A stretch of 64,000 bases of DNA from contig NZ_JAVRIB010000003.1 of the NCBI RefSeq assembly GCF_031846275.1, positions 1 through 64,000 on the forward strand, in the 5' to 3' direction. Below the pieces are notes generated by a model that ran no database searches, was not told the origin of the DNA, and saw nothing but the letters and a program-made list of their open reading frames with translations. This DNA comes from Spectribacter hydrogenoxidans (GTDB taxonomy: Bacteria > Pseudomonadota > Gammaproteobacteria > Nevskiales > Salinisphaeraceae). The translations under genes were made by a program, and so were the position numbers. Positions 53,957-64,000 of this stretch are shown here, piece by piece (within the stretch, counting starts at the first letter, position 1; every line of letters starts with the position of its first letter).

Positions 53957-55230
53957 TTCTGGTGGTCACGGTAATGCTGGTCCTGCTGGCGCTGGGCTTC
54001 CCGATGATGGTGCCCCTGGCCGGGGCCGCCCTGGCACTGCTGTTCGGATTCTTTGCCGGGCTGCAGCCGGCGCTGCTGGTCCAGCAGATGGTGGGCGGCG
54101 TACAGCCGGTGGTGCTCACCGCGGTACCGATGTTCATCCTCGCCGCGGATATCATGACCAAGGGCCACACCGCCAACCGCCTGCTGGACCTGGTGGATAC
54201 CTTCGTGCGCCACATGCGGGGCGGGCTGCCGATCACCACCGCCGCCAGCTGCACCCTGTTCGGCGCGGTATCCGGATCGACCCAGGCTACCGTGGTGGCA
54301 ATGGGCGCCCCGCTGCGGCCACGGCTGCTCAAGGCCGGTTATCGCGACAGCTTCGTGATGGCACTGATCATCAACAGTTCGGATATCGCCCTGCTGATTC
54401 CGCCCTCGATCGGGATGATCATCTACGGCGTGGTGGCCGGGGTGTCGGTGGGCGAGCTGTTCATCGCCGGCATCGGGCCCGGCCTGCTGGTGCTGGCGCT
54501 GTTCTCGCTCTACTGCTGGGTGGCGGCCCGCCGACAGGACATTCCCCACGAGCCCAGGGCCAGCTGGGGCGACCGCCTGCGGGCGTTGCGTTCAGCCTGC
54601 CTGCCGCTGGGTTTTCCGGTGATCGTGGTGGGTGGCATCTATTCCGGATACTTCTCCCCCACCGAGGCCGCGGCGGTGTCCGTGCTGTATGCACTGATCC
54701 TGGAGGTGGCCGTGTTCCGCGCCGTGCGTATCGCCGATATTCCGGGCATCGCGCTATCCACCGGGCTGATTACCTCGGTGGTGTTCATTCTGGTGGCGGC
54801 GGGGGCGGCATTTTCCTGGATGATCTCGTTCGCCGGCATTCCGGACATGGTGCTGGGCGACTTTATCCAGGCAGCCGGCGACAGCCCCTGGCTGGCGCTG
54901 GCGGTGATCTGTCTGGCCTATTTCGTCGGCTGCATGTTCGTGGATCCGATCGTGGTGATTCTGGTGCTTACGCCAATCTTCGCGCCGCTGATCGCCGCAT
55001 CCGGGCTGGATCCCGTACACGTAGGGACCTTGGTTGTACTGCAGGCAGCCATCGGCTCGGCAACGCCCCCGTTCGGTTGCGACATCTTCACTGCCATCGC
55101 GATCTTCCGGCGGCCCTATCTGGACGTAATCCGGGGCACGCCGCCGTTCATCGCGATCCTCGCCTTGGCGACGGTGCTGTTGATCGCGTTTCCGTCGATT
55201 GCGCTGTTCCTGCCCAACCTGCTGTATTGA
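53950..55230 (+). CDS. dctM: TRAP transporter large permease (DctM)
   Basis: 426 residues from ATG 53950, about 12 membrane helices. DctM motifs include VPMFILAADIM, SGSTQATVVAMGAPL, INSSDIALLIPPSIGMIIYG and SGYFSPTEAAAVSVLYALIL. Forms the Na+-driven channel with DctQ. Substrate unknown; the nearby ectoine genes recall TeaABC-type ectoine uptake, but that is only a hypothesis. Confidence 0.92.
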   Translation: MVILVVTVMLVLLALGFPMMVPLAGAALALLFGFFAGLQPALLVQQMVGGVQPVVLTAVPMFILAADIMTKGHTANRLLDLVDTFVRHMRGGLPITTAASCTLFGAVSGSTQATVVAMGAPLRPRLLKAGYRDSFVMALIINSSDIALLIPPSIGMIIYGVVAGVSVGELFIAGIGPGLLVLALFSLYCWVAARRQDIPHEPRASWGDRLRALRSACLPLGFPVIVVGGIYSGYFSPTEAAAVSVLYALILEVAVFRAVRIADIPGIALSTGLITSVVFILVAAGAAFSWMISFAGIPDMVLGDFIQAAGDSPWLALAVICLAYFVGCMFVDPIVVILVLTPIFAPLIAASGLDPVHVGTLVVLQAAIGSATPPFGCDIFTAIAIFRRPYLDVIRGTPPFIAILALATVLLIAFPSIALFLPNLLY

Positions 55231-55252
55231 TTTTTACCGGAGGCTTCCCCTC

Positions 55253-56332
55253 ATGCGGATGCGCGGTTGTTGTCTGCTCCTGGCCTGCTGCCTGCCGATG
55301 GCGGCATTGGCAGACGGTTACGTGTTCAGTTACGGCTTCGGCGAAATCGGCGCCCCAACTCCCCGCGGTGGCACCACCCGCGGCGCGCCGGTGGAGCCGG
55401 CAACCGACCCCGGCCCCCGCTATCGCGCCGTGCAGGCCGAGGGATTGTCGTCCAGGGAACGGGACCGGCGCGCCATTCTGGCGCTGGCCGGCGAGTTCAA
55501 AACCACCTTCGAGTTCGTCGAAACCGCCACGCTGATTCCCGACCTGCCCCGCGACGACCGGCCCTACCGATCCTGGGCCACGGAATATGTGTTCGTGCTT
55601 GAGGATTTACCCGAGCTGATCCGCCTTCAGCACGTGCTAGTGATGCGTTTCGTCGACGACGACGGCGACATCAGCGACCCCATGGTCACCAAGCACTGGC
55701 GCCAGGACTGGCACTGGCAGCCGGACCACCGATGGCGTTATCGGGGCGATGGCAAATGGACCCGCCAGGCAGTCACGACCGACCGGGGAATCTGGAAGCA
55801 GGCGGTGTATCAGGTGGGCGACGCGCCACGTTACGAAGCCCTCGGCCAGTGGCATCACCGGGACGGGATGTCGACGTGGCATAGCGAATCATTCGATCGC
55901 CCCCTGCCACGGCGGGAACACAGCGTGCGCGACGACTACGGCATTCTTGCCGGCCGCCACCAGATCACGCTGACCCCCACCGGCTGGCTCCACGCCCAGG
56001 AAAACAGGAAGCTGCGCCTGGATGAGGATGGCAACCGGCAGGCGATCGCCACCGAAACCGGACTGAATCGCTATCAGCGGATCGAGGGATTCGACATGAC
56101 GCCCGGCCGCGAACTATGGGACCGCCAGTCGGCGTTCTGGGCGGCGGTGCGAACGGAGTGGCACCGGCTGCAGCAACAGCACGAGGTGCTGGAAGTTCGG
56201 CGCGAGGTGGACGGCCAGTCACGCTTCGCCCGTCTGTTCGGGCTGGCCGAGGAGATCGCAGACGCCGACGACGAAACCGTCGCCAGGCGGGTACGCGAAG
56301 CGATCCGGCCGTACGTTACACCCGCGGACTAA
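55253..56332 (+). CDS. Secreted DUF6607-like protein
   Basis: 359 residues from ATG 55253. Signal peptide with a Cys-rich core (MRGCCLLLACCLPMAALADG). The mature part is rich in Trp and charged residues; recognisable are VLVMRFVDDDGDISDPMVTK, HWRQDWHWQPDHRWRY and IWKQAVYQVGDAPRYEALGQ. I associate this with the uncharacterised DUF6607 family. It follows dctM by 22 nt, so co-transcription is likely. The 3' end overlaps ectC by 4 nt. Confidence 0.75.
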   Translation: MRMRGCCLLLACCLPMAALADGYVFSYGFGEIGAPTPRGGTTRGAPVEPATDPGPRYRAVQAEGLSSRERDRRAILALAGEFKTTFEFVETATLIPDLPRDDRPYRSWATEYVFVLEDLPELIRLQHVLVMRFVDDDGDISDPMVTKHWRQDWHWQPDHRWRYRGDGKWTRQAVTTDRGIWKQAVYQVGDAPRYEALGQWHHRDGMSTWHSESFDRPLPRREHSVRDDYGILAGRHQITLTPTGWLHAQENRKLRLDEDGNRQAIATETGLNRYQRIEGFDMTPGRELWDRQSAFWAAVRTEWHRLQQQHEVLEVRREVDGQSRFARLFGLAEEIADADDETVARRVREAIRPYVTPAD

Positions 56333-56718
56333 TCCGTGTCGGGCAGGTAGGCCCCGTCCTCGTCGTGAATCTCGCGCCCGGATACGGGCGGATTGAAGGT
56401 GCACACCAGCTTGAGTTCCTCGATCGCCTTCAGCGTATGGCGATCGTGGTTATCCAGCGCGTAGAGCGTGCCCGGCACGATGTCGAACTGCTCGCCGGTG
56501 TCGCGATTGGTCAGCACACCCCGGCCCTGGTAGCAGTAGACCGCTTCCAGGTGGTGCTTGTACCACATGTCGAATTCGAGACCCGGGGGAAAGGTGGTCT
56601 CGTGCATGGAAAAGCCCATGCCGTCCTTCTTGAGGATGAACCTCACGCTGGTCCAGCCGGCGGGACTGACCACTTCCTGGTCAGTGCCTTTGAGGTCTTC
56701 GAGGCGCACGATCTTCAT
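56329..56718 (-). CDS. ectC: Ectoine synthase
   Basis: 129 residues from ATG 56718, with CAGGAG upstream. Cupin fold: KIVRLEDLKGTDQEV, GFSMHETTFPPGLEFDMWYK, HHLEAVYCYQGRGVLTN and ALDNHDRHTL. Cyclises N-gamma-acetyl-diaminobutyrate to ectoine. Last gene of ectABC; 79 nt after ectB. Confidence 0.96.
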   Translation of the reverse strand: MKIVRLEDLKGTDQEVVSPAGWTSVRFILKKDGMGFSMHETTFPPGLEFDMWYKHHLEAVYCYQGRGVLTNRDTGEQFDIVPGTLYALDNHDRHTLKAIEELKLVCTFNPPVSGREIHDEDGAYLPDTD

Positions 56719-56797
56719 CGGCAAGACTCCTGAACGTAGAGAGCAGTCGAAGCCGCCGGCCGCCCGTCACGGGCAGCCGGCGAGATACGGTTGGCGA

Positions 56798-58075
56798 TCA
56801 GGCCGCGCCCTGCAGCAGGCCGTGATCCTGGAGGGCGGCATCCACTGCCTGTTCCAGCAGGTCGAGGCCGCGGGCGAGGTTGTCGTCGCTGATGATCAGC
56901 GGCGGCATCACCTTGAGCACGTTGTCGTCCGGACCGGCGGTCTCGGCGATCAGGCCGAGCCGGAAGCAGTGCTCGCCGATGGCGTCGGCCACCCCCTCGG
57001 TCTTGCAGTCCATGCCGATGAACAGACCCCGCCCGCGTACTTCGGCCTCGAGTCCGGGCCGGGCCTTCACGATGGCGCGCAGGCGCTCCTGCACCCGCTC
57101 GCCCTTGGCCAGCACGCTCTTTTCCAGCCGGTCGTCGCGCCAGTAGTGGTTGAGCGCGGCCGAGGAGGTGATGAATGCATGGCAATTGCCGCGGAAGGTA
57201 CCGTTGTGTTCACCCGGCTTCCAGATATCCAGGTCCGGGCGGATCAGGGTCAGCGCCAGCGGCAGCCCGAAGCCGGACAGCGACTTGGAAATAGTGATGA
57301 TGTCCGGCTTGATACCGGAGGGCTCGAACGAGAACAGCGGTCCGGTGCGGCCGATACCGGCCTGGATATCGTCCACGATCAGCAGCATGTCGTGCTCGTG
57401 GCAGAGCGCCTCGATCTTCTGCAGCCACTCGTTGCTGGCCACGTTGATGCCGCCCTCGCCCTGCACCGTTTCCAGGATGATCGCGGCCGGCTTGTCGAAC
57501 CCGCTGGAGCTGTTCTCCAGCAGCATCCGCAGGTCGTCCGCGGTGTCGCGGTCCTTGCCGAAGTACTCACAGAACGGCAGCGGCGTGGCATTGCCCAGCG
57601 AAACACCAGCGCCGCCACGCTTGGAACTGTTGCCGGTCACGGCCAGCGCGCCCAGGGTCATGCCGTGGTAGGCATTGGTGAAGAACAGCACCCGGTCGCG
57701 GCCCTTCACCTTGCGGGCCAGCTTGAGCGCCGCTTCCACCGCATTGGTGCCCGTGGGCCCCGGGAACTGCAGCTTGTATTCCATGTTGCGCGGCTTCATC
57801 ACCACCTCTTCGAAGGTGGCGATGAAATCTTCCTTGGCCTGTGAGGCCATATCCAGCGAATGGGTGATGGCATCCGAATGGATGTATTCCAGCAGCGCCG
57901 CCTTCATGACGTCGTCGTTGTGCCCGTAATTGAGCGCGCCCGCACCGCTGAAGAAGTCGATGTACTGCCGGCCTTCGGCGTCGTCGAGCAGCTCGCCCTT
58001 GGCGGTGGTGAACACCGTGGGAAACGAGCGGACGTAGCCGCGAACTTCGGATTCGAGACGATTGATGTATTCCAT
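56798..58075 (-). CDS. ectB: Diaminobutyrate-2-oxoglutarate transaminase
   Basis: 425 residues from ATG 58075, preceded by GGAGTC. Class III PLP aminotransferase: SGAGALNYGHND, FPGPTGTNAVEAALK, YHGMTLGALAVTG, DDIQAGIGRTG and the PLP lysine in TISKSLSGFGLPLAL. Makes diaminobutyrate from aspartate semialdehyde. 25 nt after ectA. Confidence 0.96.
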   Translation of the reverse strand: MEYINRLESEVRGYVRSFPTVFTTAKGELLDDAEGRQYIDFFSGAGALNYGHNDDVMKAALLEYIHSDAITHSLDMASQAKEDFIATFEEVVMKPRNMEYKLQFPGPTGTNAVEAALKLARKVKGRDRVLFFTNAYHGMTLGALAVTGNSSKRGGAGVSLGNATPLPFCEYFGKDRDTADDLRMLLENSSSGFDKPAAIILETVQGEGGINVASNEWLQKIEALCHEHDMLLIVDDIQAGIGRTGPLFSFEPSGIKPDIITISKSLSGFGLPLALTLIRPDLDIWKPGEHNGTFRGNCHAFITSSAALNHYWRDDRLEKSVLAKGERVQERLRAIVKARPGLEAEVRGRGLFIGMDCKTEGVADAIGEHCFRLGLIAETAGPDDNVLKVMPPLIISDDNLARGLDLLEQAVDAALQDHGLLQGAA

Positions 58076-58100
58076 GATGACTCCTGGGGCGTGCTGCCGG

Positions 58101-58634
58101 TCAGGCCTGGGCGGCCTCGCGATCAAACGGGCCGATGCGGAAGAGGATTTCGGGTTCGTGCTCGCCGTCGCCGGGGAATGCCGCGGCCGGGAACAGCTCG
58201 GTTTCGTTCACGTCGGCATCCATGCGCCGGGCGAAGCCGCGGAACAGCGCCATCGAAGCGTCGTTGCTGGGACCGATCGTGGTGTCGAGATACGACACGC
58301 CGGCGCAGGCCGGACGCAGCATGATGTCCTGCAGCATGCGGGTGGCGATGCCACGCCCGCGTCCGGCTTCGGCGACACCGACCTGCCACACGAACACCGT
58401 ATCCGGCTTGCCGGGCGGGCAGTAGGCGGAGATGAAGCCGACGACGCGGCCGTCGAGTTCGGCCACCACGCTGGTGGCGGCGAAATGCTCGGTGATCAGC
58501 AGGTACGCGTACGGCGAGTTGACGTCGAGAACGCCGGTATCGACAACCAGTTGCCAGATGGCGGCCCCGTCGTCGAGGACCGGGGAACGGAAGATGACCC
58601 CGTCGCTCTCGGATTGCTCTTTCGGGTTGGAAAT
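58101..58634 (-). CDS. ectA: Diaminobutyrate acetyltransferase (start codon uncertain)
   Basis: GNAT fold. The frame carries the complete EctA pattern: VIFRSPVLDDGAAIW, LDVNSPYAYLLITEHF, VGFISAYCPPGKPDTVFVWQ, EAGRGRGIATRMLQ, DTTIGPSNDAS and PEILFRIG. The part upstream of 58469 contains conserved residues yet has no ATG, GTG or TTG before the in-frame TAA at 58652. ATT at 58634 is the best candidate and gives 177 residues, the normal length. GTG at 58469 would delete the first 55 residues and is unlikely. A frameshift or sequence error near the start is the alternative. Confidence 0.85.
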   Translation of the reverse strand: MSNPKEQSESDGVIFRSPVLDDGAAIWQLVVDTGVLDVNSPYAYLLITEHFAATSVVAELDGRVVGFISAYCPPGKPDTVFVWQVGVAEAGRGRGIATRMLQDIMLRPACAGVSYLDTTIGPSNDASMALFRGFARRMDADVNETELFPAAAFPGDGEHEPEILFRIGPFDREAAQA

Positions 58635-58664
58635 GGCGTTGAAAAGCGCTTAGAACCGATGCGC

Positions 58665-58670
58665 AGTATA
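58665..58670 (-). promoter_or_regulatory. -10 box of the ectABC promoter (putative)
   Basis: TATACT (58670-58665), preceded by T, lies 31 nt before the proposed ATT start and just outside carB. It is close to the sigma-S form CTATACT, as expected for an osmotically induced operon. No good -35 is seen, which is also common for sigma-S promoters. Confidence 0.5.
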
Positions 58671-58680
58671 ACGGTTTTGG

Positions 58681-61917
<3,237 letters not shown>

Positions 61918-61930
61918 TCGTTGGAACTAT

Positions 61931-62129
61931 CCGCAGATTACGCAGATTGCGCTGATTGGTCAGAGACGGAATAACGGTTGATACCGGGATTCAGCCCACT
62001 TGTGTCTACCACTAGTGTCGCCCGTCGGCACCAGCCAGGTTTACCGAAAACCGCATTTCGCCCGCCGAACCGTGATTCATGCAGCCACCCGAATCTGTGC
62101 AATCTGCGAAATCTGCGAAATCTGCGGAT
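61931..62129. repeat. Inverted repeat pair in the carA-carB spacer
   Basis: The left block at 61931-61957 has CCGCAGATTACGCAGATTGC; the right block at 62092-62129 has three tandem AATCTGCGA-like units ending in CTGCGGAT. They are inverse copies of one another and flank about 135 nt of unrelated sequence. Repeats of this type are scattered in many bacterial genomes. The right block touches the carA stop codon. Confidence 0.75.
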
Positions 62130-63241
62130 CATGACTTCGCGGTTTCCATCAGACGAATGAATTTTCCGAATAGCGGCGCGACATCATGCGGCCCGGGGCT
62201 GGCCTCGGGGTGGCCCTGGAAGGAGAATGCCGGGGCATCGGCCAGCGCGATGCCCTGCAGGCTGTGGTCAAACAGGGAGCGGTAGCTGGCGCGTACGCCC
62301 TCGGGCAGGCTGGCCTCGTCCACCGCGAACCCATGGTTCTGGCTGGAGATCATCACCGCGCCGGTTGCCAGGTCCTGAACGGGATGGTTGGCGCCGTGGT
62401 GGCCGAACTTCATCTTCACGGTACGCGCACCGGCGGCCAGGCCCAGGATCTGATGGCCCAGGCAGATGCCGAGGGTGGGAATCCGGCGTTCGATCAGGGT
62501 TCGCGCGCTGGCGATGGCGTAGTCGCAGGGGTCCGGATCACCCGGCCCGTTGGAAAGCACCACCCCGTCGATGTCCAACGCGAGTACTTCGTCCACCGGC
62601 ATGCGCGGTGGTACCACCGTGACACGGCAGCCGTGATCGACCAGCCGGCGCAGGATGTTGTGCTTCACGCCGTAATCGTAGACGGCGACGTGATGGGCTG
62701 CCGCAGGGGCGGTACGGGTCCAGCTCGGTTCCGACCAAGCGTAGGTGCTGGCGGTACCGGCTTCCGCCGCCAGGTCCATACCCTTGAGCCCGGGGAATTC
62801 GCGCGCCACGCGCAGCGCCTCGTCGGCGTCCACGTCGCCGGCCATGATGCAGCCGTTCTGGGCGCCCTTCTCCCGCAGCAGTCGGGTCAGACGGCGGGTG
62901 TCGATATCGCCGATGGCGACCAGCCCATTCGCTTCCAGGTAGTCGATCAGGCTGCCCTGGCTGCGCCAGTTGCTGGGCGCGCGCGGTACCTCGCGCAGGA
63001 TCAGGCCGGCCGCCTGAACGTTTCCGGATTCGGTGTCGTCGGCATTCACGCCGACGTTCCCGACATGGGGATAGGTCAGGGTCACCATCTGACGACGGTA
63101 CGAGGGATCCGTGAGGATTTCCTGGTAGCCGGTCATCGCGGTATTGAAGACCACCTCACCACTGGAAATGCCTTGTGAACCGATGGCAAGCCCGTGGAAA
63201 AGGCTGCCGTCCGCGAGTGCGAGCAGTGCCGGTGGACGCAA
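62129..63241 (-). CDS. carA: Carbamoyl-phosphate synthase small subunit
   Basis: 370 residues, probable TTG start. An N-terminal CarA domain has GEVVFNTAMTGYQEILTDPS. The class I glutamine amidotransferase has the nucleophile Cys in LGICLGHQILGLAAG and the His/Glu pair in GHPEASPGPHD. Supplies ammonia to CarB. Upstream gene order is cut by the MBL-fold gene. Confidence 0.96.
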   Translation of the reverse strand: MRPPALLALADGSLFHGLAIGSQGISSGEVVFNTAMTGYQEILTDPSYRRQMVTLTYPHVGNVGVNADDTESGNVQAAGLILREVPRAPSNWRSQGSLIDYLEANGLVAIGDIDTRRLTRLLREKGAQNGCIMAGDVDADEALRVAREFPGLKGMDLAAEAGTASTYAWSEPSWTRTAPAAAHHVAVYDYGVKHNILRRLVDHGCRVTVVPPRMPVDEVLALDIDGVVLSNGPGDPDPCDYAIASARTLIERRIPTLGICLGHQILGLAAGARTVKMKFGHHGANHPVQDLATGAVMISSQNHGFAVDEASLPEGVRASYRSLFDHSLQGIALADAPAFSFQGHPEASPGPHDVAPLFGKFIRLMETAKS

Positions 63242-63366
63242 GCAGATCTCCCGATGGCGCTTCAGGGGACTCGCGGATCGGGCCGGTGACGGCCTCGGGG
63301 CGAGCGGCGAGGATTATAGCGGGCGAGCCGGCCAGCGTCTAACTGTCTGCCGGATAGCGCCCGGAA

Positions 63367-63999
63367 TCAGGGCTGCAGACAGAGGCCGTCCTCGGCGACC
63401 AGGGTCGCGCCGTCGTAGTGTTCGGCGATGGCGGCGCGACTGGCCGCCAGGTGATCGAGGCTGCGCCGCATCAGATGGGACAACACCAGCTTGCTGACGC
63501 CGGCATCGCGGGCGAGTTCGCCGATGGCCGACGGCGTGGCGTGAAGATTACGCGCCACCCGGCCGGCGTTCTCGGGGATGGCGTGGTGCATCACCAGCAG
63601 GTCGGCGCCCTCGATCATCGCCGCGAATGCGGGGTTGTCGCTGTTCTGGTCGCCGCTGAAGGCAATCGTGCGATCACCGACGCTCACCCGATACCCGAGC
63701 GCCGGTACCGGCCCGTGCGTGACGCCGATCGCGTCCACCCGCAGGCGGTCGTTCTTCCACACCGTCCGGGGCTCGCGCCGATCGTGATCGACTTCGATCC
63801 GCTCCAGCGGAAACAGCCGGCCGCCGTCGTCCTCGAGATAGGCCGAGAGGTAGCGGTAGGCCCCGTCGGTGTCGTCCAGCAGGCTTTGCGTGAACGCCCG
63901 AAGGCCCGGAAACCCGTCGTTGCCGTCGGGGCCGATCAGTGCCAGTGCCCGCCCGCGCTCGCTGAATGAGGCGGTCTTGAGGTAGGCCGGCAGATCATT
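63367..63999 (-). CDS. MBL-fold metallo-hydrolase (5' partial)
   Basis: The frame is open to the right window edge, so the N-terminal metal motif HxHxDH is outside. The visible part has LPAYLKTASFSERG, the strand RTIAFSGDQNSDNPAF, a metal-binding MHHAIPE and a late VLSHLMRRSLDH. This is a ribonuclease Z/PhnP-like beta-lactamase fold. A GTG start at 63762 is inside the domain and not credible. Substrate unknown. Confidence 0.82.
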   Translation of the reverse strand, partial: NDLPAYLKTASFSERGRALALIGPDGNDGFPGLRAFTQSLLDDTDGAYRYLSAYLEDDGGRLFPLERIEVDHDRREPRTVWKNDRLRVDAIGVTHGPVPALGYRVSVGDRTIAFSGDQNSDNPAFAAMIEGADLLVMHHAIPENAGRVARNLHATPSAIGELARDAGVSKLVLSHLMRRSLDHLAASRAAIAEHYDGATLVAEDGLCLQP

Positions 64000-64000
64000 G

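Noticed and set aside
58101..58469. Short ectA starting at GTG 58469
   Set aside because: It would remove the conserved LDVNSPYAYLL part of the acetyltransferase that is plainly encoded upstream in the same frame.

Overview
The window is about 63% G+C in its backbone and carries ectABC, a Na+-translocating NADH:quinone reductase, a proteobacterial sortase/target pair and the order secG-tpiA-glmM-folP-ftsH-rlmE / yhbY / greA ... carB-carA. Together these point to a halophilic, aerobic gammaproteobacterium, possibly from the Ectothiorhodospiraceae or a neighbouring halophilic lineage. That placement is an inference from gene content; no rRNA or tRNA is visible to settle it.

Layout. (1) 1-1866: the end of a VWA-domain sortase substrate and its class GN sortase. 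(2) 1867-11807: an accessory island, AT-richer in places. It holds orphan hypothetical genes, a broken IS3-family element that decapitates a gene, a frameshifted IS21-family fragment lying against the C-terminal stub of what looks like a restriction/BREX-type methyltransferase, and a two-gene operon (230 aa plus about 1,819 aa). The giant second protein ends in an intact tyrosine-recombinase domain and appears to carry two earlier, degenerate recombinase-like segments. This pair is the best candidate for an undescribed system. (3) 11808-24921: a complete phenylacetate degradation operon, paaABCDEZGIKJFH on the minus strand, with divergent paaX and a clear promoter/operator between them. (4) 24969-32689: nqrABCDEF, apbE, nqrM and a CBS-domain gene, with a REP-like inverted repeat between nqrE and nqrF.

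(5) 32795-39776: core housekeeping genes for protein secretion, glycolysis, cell-wall precursors, folate, proteolysis and RNA maturation, ending with greA behind an attenuator-like hairpin. (6) 39895-47642: bioA, ubiA, an orphan TRAP binding protein, plant-type gshA, a long coiled-coil OmpA-domain protein and a CDF metal transporter with a palindrome over its -10 box. (7) 47732-49563: an ECF sigma factor and anti-sigma factor, divergent from a secreted DUF4168-type protein. The two promoters are mirror images (GGAAC-N18-GTTG on each strand). (8) 49707-56332: queH, a small membrane protein, an HD-domain protein, an SDR, a lipid kinase, TRAP dctQM and a secreted DUF6607-like protein. (9) 56329-63241: ectABC directly downstream of carAB, with ectA apparently lacking a normal start codon. 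(10) 63367-end: a metallo-beta-lactamase-fold hydrolase cut by the window edge.

The genes combine salt-adapted physiology (ectoine, sodium-motive respiration) with aerobic aromatic catabolism through phenylacetyl-CoA. The housekeeping synteny is interrupted by the ect genes and by the roughly 18 kb block between greA and ectC. No CRISPR array, tRNA or rRNA was seen.
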